Part shown: one piece after another, positions 34,988 through 49,100 of the stretch
Position numbering within the stretch: position 1 is the first letter of the stretch
Layout of the letters: every line of letters begins with the position of its first letter
Assembly (NCBI GenBank): GCA_038502055.1
Contig: JAXRKN010000045.1
Span: 2,440,501 to 2,504,500, forward strand
Source of the DNA: Tanytarsus gracilentus
Lineage: Eukaryota > Arthropoda > Insecta > Diptera > Chironomidae
Direction: 5' to 3'
DNA: 64,000 bases
Notes under the pieces: model-generated
Seen by the model: only the letters and a program-made list of their open reading frames with translations
Told to the model about the DNA's origin: nothing
Databases searched by the model: none
Position numbers and translations under genes: made by a program

Positions 34988-36683
34988 ATGGTGAATAATA
35001 GAGATGTTAATGAGATCTCGGATGATGAGGTAATGATGAAAAGTGAAATAATAACAGCACAATTAAAGAGATTTTTGTTTCATTCGGTAGGAAAGTGAGG
35101 AAATTAAATCTGAAAAAATCGTAAAATCGCCAGAAGACGATGAAAATTCATTTTTTGACTTGCGAACAAAGAAAGGGAAATGTGGACTTTTCGTAATAAG
35201 CATAGCGATAGGCGTCTTAATTCAATTTACACCAATCGATGAGATGAGGAATTTTTTTAAGCAAAGCAAATGTAGGTCAGTGAAAGAAAGTATAACAAAG
35301 CCGACATACTATATCTACGGCAAAGGGGGTGATGGACAGTGGATTCATGTGAATAAAGTTCTCACTCGATTGGGATTCGAGAGGGTGTATGAAAATGAGA
35401 GCAGCAACGCGGATTTAATGTGGGCTCACGATTATCCCTTTAATAAGCTTAAGAGTCAAATATTAGCGATGAAACCGCATCAGAAAATTAACCACTATCC
35501 TGGCTGCGGATTTTTAACAAATAAAGGTAAATTAAGTAAATTTATTAAATTTGACACATTTTAAAATAGTTCAATTAATTTTTAAAATTTAGTTGATCTT
35601 GCAACGAGCGACATGAAGTACATTCCAAAGGCATTCCGACTACCGAAGGACGCAGAGATTTTTAAAAAATATTCCCTTCAACATCCCGAAAAGCTCTTTG
35701 TCGTCAAAAACGTTCAGCATCGCCATATAAAGATAAAAAAATTGTCAGACATTAATTTTAGCAACAATGAGACGTTTATACAGGAATTTATTGATAATCC
35801 TCTCCTTGTTGACGGTCATAAATTCGATATTGGAGTTTATACAATCATAACCTCAATTGATCCCCTGAGAGTTTACATTTATACGGGCGATATTTTGTTC
35901 CGATACTGTCCACAAAAGTATTATCCATTTGACCCTGAAAATCTCGATAAATATGTGGTTGGCGATGACTATCTGCCAACATGGCAAGTTCCATCACTCA
36001 CACGGTACTTTAATAGCTTGGGCTTGGGCATGAAAGGTTCTTTCGACGCTTACATGCGAGCTCGAGGAAAAGATCCGCAAATAATTTGGAGACAAGTTGA
36101 GGATGCAATTCGACTGGCAATTCTTACAAAGGAACCACACATTAGAAATGCAGCAAACCGATACAGAAATAAGCACAACTTTTTCGAAATGGACAGATTT
36201 GACTTGATCATAGATGAAAATCTAAAAGTTTATTTAATTGAAGCCAACATGAGTCCAAACTTAAGTTCTGCGCACTTTAAACAAAACTCTTTGTTGTATG
36301 AGCAAGTAATTTATCATTTATTGAGTCTCGTTGGCGTTTCAAATTATGTTGAGAGGAAATCTTTTGAGAAATTGGACGCTACCGCAGAAGCGATGATTTC
36401 GGCCGATAAAAATATTTTCATCAATGCAAATATTTGTTCTCAACCGCCATGCTTAGAATCATGCTCTTCGGTTGATTGTCAGTTGTGCAAGCCATGTATG
36501 AGCCGATTGGAAATTTCAGAGCTTCACCGTGCCTATCGAGAGCATGTCAATCGAGGTGACACCAAGAGAATTTTTCCCATAGCTAGCGAAGATAAATTTT
36601 TTAATACTCTCTCGCCTAAGAATCAAATGATGTCAAAATGGTTTGACGGCAAATGTAAAGAGGAAAAGAGTTGGTGCAACTGA
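34988..36683 (+). CDS. TTLL15: TTLL15-like membrane-anchored tubulin-tyrosine-ligase-family protein, 522 aa
   Basis: Exons 34988-35029, 35091-35526, 35593-36683; phases agree. An acidic N-terminal tail is followed by a basic patch and one hydrophobic segment (CGLFVISIAIGVLIQF, about 49-64), a type II signal anchor. Then comes a TTL domain: FDIGVYTIITS, RFDLIIDENLKVYLIEANMS (the ATP/Mg-binding E-x-N) and NLS. The usual glycine loop after the VVK lysine is replaced by NVQHRHIKIKK. A Cys-rich segment (CSQPPCLESCSSVDCQLC) and more Cys near the end suggest a lumenal or extracellular C-terminus. TTL-family enzymes add Glu or Gly to tubulin; with the domain outside the cytosol, tubulin may not be the substrate. 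The closest named relatives are TTLL15 proteins of nematodes and insects. Convergent with Domino; AATAAA at 36695. Confidence 0.8.
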
Positions 36684-37107
36684 AAGTAATTAATAATAAA
36701 AGTAAAAATTATTTTTGTACCATTAAATCTTCAATAATACTTTTATTTTATCCATCAATTTTCTTTATTTCGTTACCGATTTCAGATAATTGCAGAATAT
36801 ACGTTCTTAAATAGGCTACAATTTTTATGAGCTTAAGAGTAAAGTCATTCATTTCATGCTAATGTTTTTCACTTTGTTATTTTTTTTCGCAAGACGGAGA
36901 CAAAAATTTAAATGGGTAGATGAAGAGAGAGAGAGGATAATATTAGTTAATTTTTTTCTTGTTCACTTGAAAAGTTTTATTTAAAACACGCTTATTATTT
37001 TTTTTTCTTGAAAATAGATATAGTCAATTCGAAATTTATTTCTGGAATGAAAGAAAATTTATTTTAATTAAAAATTTAAATCAATTGAAAAAACAACAAT
37101 TTTTTAC
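36684..37107. other. Convergent 3' region between TTLL15-like and Domino
   Basis: Holds the TTLL15-like poly(A) signal and the Domino-A 3' end. One candidate last Domino-A exon uses an acceptor TTTTCAAG ending at 37007 and would add KKK and a stop (37006-36995). Reading through the last donor instead would add eight residues before a TGA. Neither can be chosen from sequence alone. Confidence 0.4.
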
Positions 37108-40100
37108 CTGTTGTGGGGAATGTTGCGGCTGTGTCACTGTTTGATTGGGTGACGTTTGAATTTGTCCTTGCTGTTGTTGACTAGGACTCACACTCGCTTC
37201 GACGGTCATCTGCTGAGTTTGTTGGATGTTCTGTTGTGGTTTTTGCACAGCAACCTTTGATTAGAAACGTTTGATAGAAATTGAATTATTAAAAGAATTA
37301 AAAAGTTAACTCACTCTCTGAATGTGCCGATTGCCGAGCACTTGAATGATGTTTGGATTATCATTGCCTGTTATCATGTTGATGGCTTGAAGACGAATAT
37401 TTCCCGTGGTCGTGATGCCTCTCGACGATGGAGTTACAAACTAAATCGTAAGTGTTTAGTAAATTTTAAAATATATATATATATAGGATAAAAAGAGCCT
37501 TACCTGTAGTGTTTCACCCCTTCCGCCAGTTGATTGCGAAACGGACACTGGAATGACATTGCCAGAATTTCCAGTTAAAAATATACCAGGCTTAACTGTT
37601 CGCATTTCTTGAATCGTATTTTGCTGTAGAATTAAACCACCACTCTTTGACACTTGCGCAATACGAGTAACGGCTTTCGGCGCTGCCTTCCGATGTAACC
37701 CCATTGTCATTGTTTGAGGAATGGCTACTTGTCTTACGGTCTGATTTTGAGCGAGACCAGCACGTACAGGCGCTAACTTCATGCCAATTTGACTTGTACC
37801 CGCAACCGTAGTAATGCCCGAAGCTGCCGAAGTTTTTATTAGTGTGGTAATTTGTTGACCACCAACGTTCGTCGAGCCGGAGGGTTGTTGAATTTTTAAA
37901 TTTCCCGATGGCGCATATGCGAGTTGAGTTTGAGCTGTCAATTGAAGAGGTGTTCCTTTAAACTGCTGCGGCAGTTCCCTTTGAACCATCACGAGCTTTT
38001 GATTAGTATTCTGTCCGATGCCTTGTGCCGCACTGACTTGCTTAATAAATTGAGCTCTCTGTGGGCCAACTTGAACCGTTACGCCTGTGGTCGGTACTGC
38101 TTGAGATAGAGTATCGATAGAAGAGCCATCAATAGACGATTGCGATGTCTGAAGTGATTGAGAGGTTGAAGGATTTATTGTTGCGACAGTGATTTTCTGA
38201 CCACCTACGCCGCCGCTTTGAACTTGAACAGTGGGAGTTCCGCTTGTAGGAACAACTGTAGTTTGAGCACCACCCGCTTGAGAAATTTGAGCTGTTTGAA
38301 CGAATCTTAATTTTTGTCTTACTTGCTGCTGCGAGCCATAAATATGGAATTGAGAAGCGCCTGTGGTGACAAGTTCAAATCTCTTTGGACCCGAGGAAGA
38401 AGCAACGACTTTCTGATCAGGCGTAGCTCCTCTCAATTGATTCGGCTGATAGTTGGAGGTGAAACGAAGTGTTGCATTTTGAAGCTGCGTTATATTTTGG
38501 CCAGTTAAACTGCTCAACGAGAAAACTGTTGGATTTTGTTGACCCGCACGATGTTGAAATACGACTTCCTTTGAGAGAGGCCTCTGACGAATTTGAGGAG
38601 ACGCACCAATGGTAGTGGTTGTCGATGTATTTGGATTAGCCGTAAGACTCGACGATCCAATGGCGAGTTGAGATACAGAAACGACCTGCTGGCCAACTTG
38701 CCCTTGCTGATTTATCGTTTGCAAAATTGAGCCTGCTCCTTGTGAAACAATTGGAGTAGAGGTGGAGATTGTCGGCTGTATGGATACAATTTGCTGAGGC
38801 TGAACACTTGTCACTGTTGACGCGGGCGAGGTCAAGACAACGGAAACCGATGAAGTTTGAATGAGATTCGAATTTGAGTTCTGAATAGATTGCGGATTTA
38901 AGTGAATTTGTGGAATTATACCGGTGAGAAGGGTTGTTTGTTGACCGCCGCCTGGCGATGCAACAATAGCCTTCATTATTTGCTGCTGATTCTGACCACT
39001 CGAGGCCAAATTAATTGTCTGCGTTTGAATGCGTTGAGATCCATGAACGAGTGCCGTAATTTGATTGGCTTGCGATTGATTGCCTGGCTGTACAACGATC
39101 GTTGTCTGTTGAGGAATAGTATTCATTTGAGATTGTGGCGAGGCAGTTTGAATGGGAGATGGCTGTTGAATATGCATCGGCGAGAGTTGATCGGCTTGAA
39201 TGAGTTGTACTGGTTTCGCTTGAATCTTAACCTGTTGCTGCTGAGCTTGTTCGATTTTAGCTTGCGATAAATTTCTCTCTTGCACTAAACGTTCATAGCA
39301 TCTCTGAGCGATATCCATTGGCGATGGTGGCAAGTCATAATTAACAATTCCCAGCTCGTTGAGAACGGGCAAATGCTTTTGATTTAACGGCATATTTCCC
39401 ATATATTTCTTTATGTGAGGCTGCTTCTTTGTCATTGCCGACTTTATGCCATCGCATTTCAACTTTGAGAGCTTTATAAATGAAGTATTGTTGTCATTCT
39501 GATAGAGTTGTGCGGTTTTTGGCGTTCGAGAATTCTTAATTGATGAACTCTTCAACAATGTCTTATTCTTTTTCTGCTTCTTTGGACTATCAAGAAGTTT
39601 TCCCTCTTCACGCGGTAAAATGACTGCCTCATAACGCCACCGACACTGTTTAGGCGAACGATAAGTTCGCGAAGATTGATTAACAATGTCAGCAACGAGA
39701 TCCCAATTTGGAGTGTGTCCAGGTGAAATTATTAGCAAGCTCAATGGAAGTCCTTGCAAATTTTGAACCACATTCAAAATGGATCTATCCTCGAAAATTA
39801 ACCATTCGGCCATTCCTTCGGGCTCGATTAGTGGCTTCAATGGAACCTGTTGCTTAAAATTGGCCATCGGCATCGAACGAATGAGTCCACGATTTCTCTG
39901 TTGCTTTAAATCCTTGCGCATTTTTAGCAAAGCTGGTGATGGTCGATCAAAGAGCGATCGAGGTGGAATAAAGCCATCATCTTTCCTCATTTTTAACGGA
40001 CGTCGGCCATCAATGAAGAAGCCGTCGTCTGTTCTCATGCGTTTGTAATCTTTCTTCACATAAATCGATGGCAATTCATCGTCGTCCATCATGGAAGTGG

Positions 40101-43100
40101 TATCGTAGAGAAATCGAAGAGAATAGTCCACGTAGAGATTTGTCTCGTCGTCTTGGGGCGGAGTTGGTGGACACCAAAGCTATTTTTGTGATTCAATAAT
40201 TTAGTTTGTTTTAAATTTTCAGTCGAGCAATATTAAACTTACCGGCATTTGTTCCATGGTGTTTTTGGAAACCCATATCTGAAATCAAAAATTCACGACT
40301 CTCAGAAAAAATTTCGCGGACAAATGATCGAGAGGGAGGGAAGAGATGCAAGAGGGGCGGGCGACACCCCACTACACACACCCTCTAATTTTGTGTGTTG
40401 CCTAATTGAATTTAAATGGTTTAAAAAAAATATCCGCATAGCTTTTGAGTTATCAAAATCAGAAGACGACCGAGTTTGGAATATGGCAAAAGCTTTCCTC
40501 ATTTCATTTCATTCGCATAATGCCGTTTTGGTGCCAACAACAACAAAAAGATTAAAGATTAAAGTTTTAAGAGAAATTCTTTCAAGGGCAAAAAATGTGT
40601 GTTTATATATATATTTGTTCATATATGAGAAATCCCTCTGCCAACTCCAAACATTTCATAAAAATTAAATTACACAATAATTGTGTAGCTGTGTATATAT
40701 GGGTGTGTGTCTTCTTGACTTTCGTGCGTGCATCACAAGTCACTTGATAACACAAAAAGTTCAGATATTTTTCTTTTCTCACATTGCTTTCAATTAAAGG
40801 AACACATCATTAGAGGTGTGTAGTCGCGCGCCATATAGTAGTGACACCAAAACAACAATGGGCCAATAGAGATAGATTGATTTTTAGAGGAGGAGCAATT
40901 CCAAACACTCGAGAGTTTTCTGACTGATATTATACGAATATTCCTTTTTAACTCATTACAATTTAATTATGTCAACATCACAAAACAACACAACCATAGC
41001 CGGGAAGTTTTTTTAAGAGATTAATTTTCCTGTATTTTTCGTTATCAATTTTCTTTTATGTGATACATATTTCATATTAATTAGTTTTGTCTGATATTAT
41101 TTTTTCATTGTTTGGAAAAACAACTGAGGGTTGAGTGATTCGGTTTTTAAAAAAATATTCTCTCTCTATCGTGTCAGTTAGAGTTATATGTATATATGAA
41201 GGCAAATATAGTTTAACGAAAAATAATAAAACTATTTGCGTGAGAGTGAGATGAGCACGATGGCATCAATACAACATAAATTTTCTCTTCGTCTCACGCC
41301 AAATCATAAAAAGAGTAAAATTTTAGGCCATAAAATAGGCAAAGAATTCATAAGGATTTCAATTTTAACATAATTGTTGACAACGAGAGAATTTTGAGGT
41401 AAATCAAAAATGGAAATAAATTAAAAATGATGAGAATAGCTAGCAAGCACACGCGCAGGCAAACAGACGAAATTTATGGCATTTATTGAGGCGATCAGAG
41501 TGTCTTGTTGTTATTGTTGCGGCGAGTAGTTCGAGTAATTTGCTTAGTTAGTTTCTCATCGTTGTTCACTTCCTCGGTGTCATTCGCTGTCTTTCCGCTA
41601 CGATTTATGGGTATTTCCGGAACTTTTTGAACCCACGAGTCGAGCGTGTGATTATTTTTGGCGCACGATTGAAGGCGCTTTTGAATGCGCGAAGCAGACG
41701 GAGAGGACTTTGTATTTTTGATATGAATATCCGTCATCGAGACTTTACATTCCTTCACTCCAAAATCAGCTTTCAACTGACTAAATTCAATCGACTTTTG
41801 ACTACTTTGACTCGTTTTTTGTCGTTTAGCTGGTAAAATTGGACTGTCATCGAGTGACCAGAGATTAATTTTTACAGTGCCCCTCGAACGAGTTCGTGGA
41901 CTACTCGTTACCTTATCGCTTTTATGAATTGTTTCTATTGTCGTATCATCAGTAATTGTACTATCATCGTTTATAACTGTATCGTCATCCTGCGAAGTAG
42001 AATCGCAGTTGCTCTCGACTTTAACGTTGGAATTGGAGTCGGAATCGTTCACGTCATTCGAGTCAATCATTACATCTAGACTGCACTCACTGTCCGAATC
42101 GTCATGAACTGAAGAAGTTTGGTGACTCATCGAAGTCGAGCGTGTACTTTCGCTGGTCGATCGTGCTGTGTTTGTATTTTTTGATACAATAGAAGTACTG
42201 CTCTTATCACTCCTTCGACTCAATGCACGACGCGGAATTACTCTCGAATTCATCTTACTTTCACTGGCTACACTCTGATTTGATTTGCTGGTATTTCTTG
42301 TGTTTCTCTTGGGCGATAACTCATCATCATTCCTCTTGGTTGGTGATTTCTTCACTATGCCATTTCGTGTAGTGTTCTGCTGCTGCTGCGGAGTACCATT
42401 GCTATTGCTATTCTTACCTCGCACTGGCGATGGTTGATTTTCAGACTTTAAGATAATACGCTTATTGCCACTGCTACTACTACTATTACTCTTAATATTA
42501 TTAATATTATTAGCAGCAGATTTTCTATTAGATTTAGTTGACGATTTTATATTAACCTTATTGAGGGCGTCCTCTCGGCTATACGTCAGCAATTCATTGT
42601 CCTCCTTTTCGTTCTTCTGCTTATCAACCTCTTCCTGCTGCAACTGAATCAGCCGCTTCTCTTCCCACTCGCGTTTCTGTTTCTCAATTTCCATTTCGAC
42701 GGCCTTGATCTGTTGCGCCCAATTGACACCCGTATGTTCCACGAATTTCATCGCATACCTCTCGATGGGACTCAACTAGAAGAATTTCGTTTGATTTAGT
42801 AAAACAATTTTAGAAGAATAAGAATAATTTTTTTTTGTGAAGATAATTTGATATTCAGAACACTAATCACATCGTGTTCCAAAAGTCTGTTACCATCAAT
42901 TAAAATTGATATTGCAAAATTTTCAGTAAAGAAAACTCAAAAGATGAATTTTCCCTTAAATTTTTTATTAGTTTTGCAAAAATAAAAAGCTTAAAAATTT
43001 ACCTGCTCAATTAAGTTCTTAACCTCTCGCTCTTGTCGAGTCATTTCCGGCTCATTTTCGTCATTTGTTATCGGAATATTTTCATCAAACTCGGCCAAGT

Positions 43101-46100
43101 CTTCGGCAGCTTCCTGTCGGACAACCTTTGCCGCCTCAACGTCCTGATCGTCCTCGGCAGCGGCCAGAGCTGATTCAAATGCACCCATCGTAGACTTATC
43201 GGTCTTTTCTTCAGCAGGAGGAGCTGTTAAAGCGAGATTCTGTGTCAATTTTTCCCTTCGCTCCTTGTCGCGATCAATAACATCCGCTAATCGTGCAGTG
43301 GCATCGTCAGATTGATCAACATTGAACAGATCTTGAATTGTTGAGTTCTTAAAGTAAGCTTCAGTGAAATTTCCACCTTCAATTGCCAGATCTCCGAGGA
43401 GACGCTTCTGATTAGCCTTTTTGAGGATATTTTCTTCGATTGTCTTCTCACTAATCAACCGATAAATGTGTACGTCACGCGTCTGACCAATTCTATGGCA
43501 ACGATCTTGAGCTTGTGCATCGCATGTTGGATTCCAATCACTGTCATAGAAAATTACAGTGTCAGCACCCGTCAAATTAATACCAACTCCACCGGATCGA
43601 GTCGATAAAATAAATACGAAAATTCTGCGGTCTTCATTGAAGCGTTCCATCAAAAGCTGTCGCTGTTCTACCTTCGTAGTACCATCGAGCCGTAAATAAA
43701 TGTGTCCGTGATAGTTGAGGAATGCTTCGAGGACGTCGAGCATTCGAGTCATTTGTGTAAATATGAGAACGCGATGACTTCCCGATTTAAGTTGCCTCAG
43801 GAGAGTCTGGAGCGCTTGTAATTTACCGCAATCGTACTGAATGAGTCGCGGGTCAGGGAACTGTAGAATAAATTATTTGTATTAGACTTCGTTTGTTTAA
43901 AAAAAATAATAAATGTGCCCTAAGCTCTAGAAGCTTAAACATCATCAAGTAAAGTTTTCGCTTGCTGTACAAAGTGCATAAATTTATATTGCGCTATTGC
44001 AAAAATTTTAATATGAAAAGTAACTCATTAAAATTGATTTTAAGCGCGACAAAAAATATTAAACATTAGATAATGGTATATTCACCTGAGTTGTCATAGC
44101 CGATGCAATCGGATGAAGGAGTGTAGACTTAGGTCCCAAATCCTTTGAAATCACCTCTACACGTCTCTCCTCTTGATTACGTATCGACGGATGCATGTGT
44201 GTGACAGCGATCGATGGAATGGCAGCGCTTACGGCAGGAACAACAAAGACAAACTTTTCGAAAATTTCTTTCATTTCTGCACCCCTCTCCTCGATAGATT
44301 TGAGAGATTTTTTGAGACTCCAACTAACGCCATTATCAGTACGATTGAGAAGGGAACTCCTCGACACGAAGGGAGCTTTCGAGTTGACTTCATAAGCGGC
44401 CATAATTCTCTTCAAGTAATCACGCAAATCTTCGCCATAAAGCGGCGATGATTCACACTTCCTTTGATTCGATTTACTTAATAGCTGCAAGATGTGTCGA
44501 CGATACTCATGTTTTTGTTCCTCGAGACTTTCCAAATGAAATTCAGATTGAGTTGGCTTCTCATCACAAACAATATTTTCAGTTGTAGAACTTCGTACGG
44601 CATCAATTACAGCACTAGCAAGCGGCTGATTTATGCTCGTTGCCGATGGACTTTGATTCACAACCATCATACTAGACTTTTGTTTCGTATTAAACAGATA
44701 AATTTGCCCCGATGGCGTATGATAAATGCCCGTGGCCGTTGGCTTTGTAGTTGTGGTAGGTCTTACGGGAGGAATATCGTCAATTTCCATAGGCTGAACG
44801 CCACCAGAATTTTGCCTATTCTTGTCATTTAATATTCGTCTTCCGTCAGCTCTAAAAGCAGGGCTCGTGCCGACCTTAATCGTTGGACTCGCGCTAATCG
44901 ACAGATCCTTTTGAACATATGGCTTAATTTTAAGATGCATTTTACACTTCCCTCGCGGACAAATGGGCGGTAACTCGGGTGCATTATCAACCTCCTCAAT
45001 TAACCTCTTGGGCGTAATTAATTGTTTCATTCGGTAAGCGACAAACGCCGTAAGACATGTCTCGAGATTAATGAGCACTAGATTTAGTGCCACCAAATCG
45101 ATATCTTTTAGCGGATTATACTGAACAATATTGTAAACCATCGACGGCACCGTTATACTAATTTGATCCATTCGAAAGGGTGAAACTGTAGGTCGAACTT
45201 CAAAGAGATTTGGATGATTACACACCTTACGAAGCTGCATCAGGACATTAATTACACTAAGGAGATTTCCACTTGCGAGCGTTTCTTTTGTTTTTGCACG
45301 CGACATGAAATCATCGTAAAGGAAACGTTGGCGTTTTGAGAGACGGCACATGACGACATGCTCGTACTTCTTTGGCATTTGTTTTTCTACTTCACTCTTC
45401 AAGCGACGCAAAAGGAATGGCCGAAGTACCTTGTGAAGCTTAATAATGATGCTCTCATTATATTCCAAATTGCCCTCGACCATGCCCGCCATCGGCTTCG
45501 AAAAGAGCTCCTCGAATGTCCGATGAGACTCGAAGAAATTTGGCATGAGGAAGTGCATAAGTGACCACAATTCCATCATGTTATTTTGAAGAGGCGTTCC
45601 CGTCAACAGAAGTCGTCTTTCAGTGCTAAAATTCAGCAGCAGTTGCCATCGTTGCGATTTGAAATTCTTAATGTTTTGTGCCTCGTCGAGAATCAAATAC
45701 TTCCACTTTTTCCTTCGAAAACTCTGATGATCTTGAATGACCAACTTATAGCTAGTTATGCACACATGAAAAGCATTAGGTTTCGTCCATCCAATTCTCT
45801 TCATCTTTCGCTCCTTTTGTGAACCATAATATGTCATAATTTTAAAGCCCGGACACCACTTTTTAAACTCCATTTCCCAATTAAGCATCACGGATGAGGG
45901 CACAATAATTAAATGCGGACCCCAGTTGCCTTTCACGCACGCCAAATGCGCCAAAAGAGCGATTGTTTGAATTGTTTTACCGAGACCTATATATATATAG
46001 AGAGAGAAATTTAATAAGACTCTTAAAATATTAAAAATGTATTTAAATTTACCCATTTCATCGGCCAAGATGCCATTCAACTTTCTATCATGCATTGTGA

Positions 46101-49100
46101 CAAGCCAATCGAGACCAATGTGTTGATATTCCCGGAGCGTATGTCTTAAAAGCACGGGAATTGGCGTAACGACTTGTGTAGATGAGAGTGTATTTCCCTT
46201 GGGCTGTATGCTCTGAGCCAATGCGGCAACATTGTTCAACAAAGCATCTCCATTATCACAGTCTGCAGTACTTGAGCCCGCCTGATCGTCGAGAAGATTT
46301 TCCAAACCCACTTCACTTTCTTGTTGGCCAGTTGTCATATCTTGATCTGCCGGTTCATCGTCAGAAACTTCCATTGATTCATCATCATCATCAGATTCTC
46401 CATCGATAGAAGTCTCGTCTTCACTTGACTCGTCGTCAGAGTCGCGGGTAGTGCTCGTTGATGTTCCTGGCTTATATTTTGCCAGTAGCTCATCTATACT
46501 CATCTCTCCTTCGGCCTAAATTGGAAAATGAACGGTATTTTCATGCTTTTTTTCTAAATTATTATTTATTATTTACCTTCAACTCATCAATTTCTGCTTG
46601 GTGATTAGCATTCTTTTCAGTCTTTTCCTGTTCCATAATTGTGTCTTCATCGTCCTCATCACTTCCAGTCACCTCAAATTCTTTGTCCGATTCCTCGCCA
46701 CCACTACTACTCGCCTCCTTTTCCACAATCTTATCTCGATTAGCCAAATAGTCTTTCGGTAGGGTCTTAAGAAAGTCATCGAGATCCATTTTGGACTCTT
46801 TCTCGAGAGCATCAATTTCGTCATTTGTATTTGCGGGTAGTTCGGCTTCAGCCTGTGCAATTGTCTCCTCATCGTCCTCCGAATCTTCGTTTGGTCGTGA
46901 CCATTCATCGTCCGAGTTGAGTGCACGTTGAGGCGTCGAAATTCGGCTTGAGTTTACACTTGTCGCCTTACTAGCAACTCCAGCCGCTTTATTCATGCCC
47001 TCGGCTACTTGCATTGAGTATTTTTCGGTCTGATCGACAATGAAATTAAGCTTCTCGTTAAGTGCCTTCTTTCTTTTCGCCTCAAGCCGAACGGTTTGCT
47101 TAAATTCTACCACCTTTTCGACATTCGCCCAAAACGTTTTGATCTCCTTAGCCATGAAAGCGGCAATTCTCTTTAGATTTTGTTCTTGTGCCTTCTCGGC
47201 CTTCTGAGCTGCCATCTCCTTGTCTTGAAAGTATTTTTTAACCATTCGCGCACACTTTTGTGCCGCCGATTTCTTCCACTTTCTTTCACTCGCAAAATCA
47301 GCTGCGAGCCACTGCATTTCCTCGAGAAGAAAGTCCCAGTGGGTCTTAATACGAGCTGGTTCAGCAAGTTTCGGTAGACGCGTTCCCATCCATAAGCCCT
47401 CACGTTTAAGCTCCTGTACTCGCTGCAGCACATACGCTTCCTCTTTGGCTTTAACGGAGAACTGATCGGAATTGAATGAGGCGGGCAGATTAGACGACGT
47501 GTTGAGGTTGAGCGAAGAGCTTCCATTTGTACTTCCGATGATGGATTTTCTAGGATCGGGCACCAGTGGCGTTCCACCTTAAATTGAGAGATAGAAAGAA
47601 AAATAAAATATAATTTGTTGAATGTGCACAATCATCTCTCGCATATCAAGTCATGAGAAACTTCGATTCAATTAAAATAATTTTCAACTTTTTTTCTGCA
47701 GTATTATTAATTGCCATTCAATGAATTATTTTAATTAACAAGACAACGTATACAACGGCATGCTTTGGCACATTCCACAGAGAGTAAATCATATAAAAAC
47801 ACTTTTTAATCAACTTCCTTTAATTTATTTTCTAACCCAAAAATAATCAAGAGGAAGCTTTTGAACTTAAAATGAACACATGAATAGCATGCAAATGAGA
47901 ATTTTAAGATGGTTGGAAGGAAATTTTTAGAGGGGAGAAAAATAATAAACATCTATGAGAAACATTTCAACAACAAATATATATCAACAGTTAAGAATTT
48001 TTAAAACGATAAAAAAAGCTCATCTATATGTCGCGAGAAAGAAAATTTTTCATCTAAGGCTTTCAAACATAAAATTTTCAAAAAAAAGAAAAGAAAAATC
48101 TAATGAAAGCTTATGGCGCTGACCTGGCACCAATAGTTTTGGGGAAGAGTTTCCAATTGTGGATGAACTATGTAATTGGCCAAAAATCATTCCGTGGCGT
48201 CCACCAATTGGCTTGCCTCGAACTTGACCTATACGAGTGTGAGAAAACAATACAATTTTGCGGATACGTGACAGTTATTCATGAGATATTTAGTTAGCAG
48301 AAATAAAAATTTTCTTTCAAAATTTCCGATTACATTTACAACATATCTCCGATTTTTTTTTCAAAGCAAAAAAATAGCTTCATGACTTCATGAGTGTTTC
48401 TTTGTGTTACAACAACTTCCAATTATCATTACTTTTACAGTCCAATTAACAATTCTTTCCAATTGCGATATTATATTGTTGTGTTAGGTTGTTAAAGGAT
48501 GAGAATTTTAAAATGCCAAGAATAATTATGGTGGGGTGTGATTAATAATTATTAAAATTTTTTGCGGTTACCTCATAACATGAAAGGATCGTAAAATATA
48601 TTTTGCGACCCCAGAAGAAAATAATATCCCCACTTTTTTTTCTTGAAAGTACCAAAAAGACTCACCTTTCTGTGTTAATTGTGCAACGGCAGCCGGGAGT
48701 TGTGTAGAAATCGCGATTGGTGTACTACCGACACCCGGTATCTTTATTTCTGCACCTTCGGGCTGTTGTTGATTCAACTGAAAATAAATGATAAGAATTG
48801 TTAGATTTTTATTTGAATAACGCCCTCTTATATGTTCATGCATGAGCGACTAGGAAAAAAAAACATTTCTCTCAGACAAATGCCTCGATGTCATCCTCGA
48901 GTTACGAAAACCCAAATCGTTTATCGGAGCTCAAGAATAGAGCAGGTGATAATCGAAATCAGAAAGTGTGGTCATCATTGAGAAATAAATTTTTATCAGT
49001 GCCGTCAATGGGAATTGAACCATAGACCACAGGAATAAAAATGTGTGTGTGTGTATTCGAAAAGTAGAGACCATGCGAGCATAACTCTAGGTCATCAATC

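Noticed and set aside
49000..49050. tRNA-like T-arm (GGTTCAATTCCC on the minus strand)
   Set aside because: No matching acceptor, D or anticodon stems can be drawn around it; it lies in a Domino intron.
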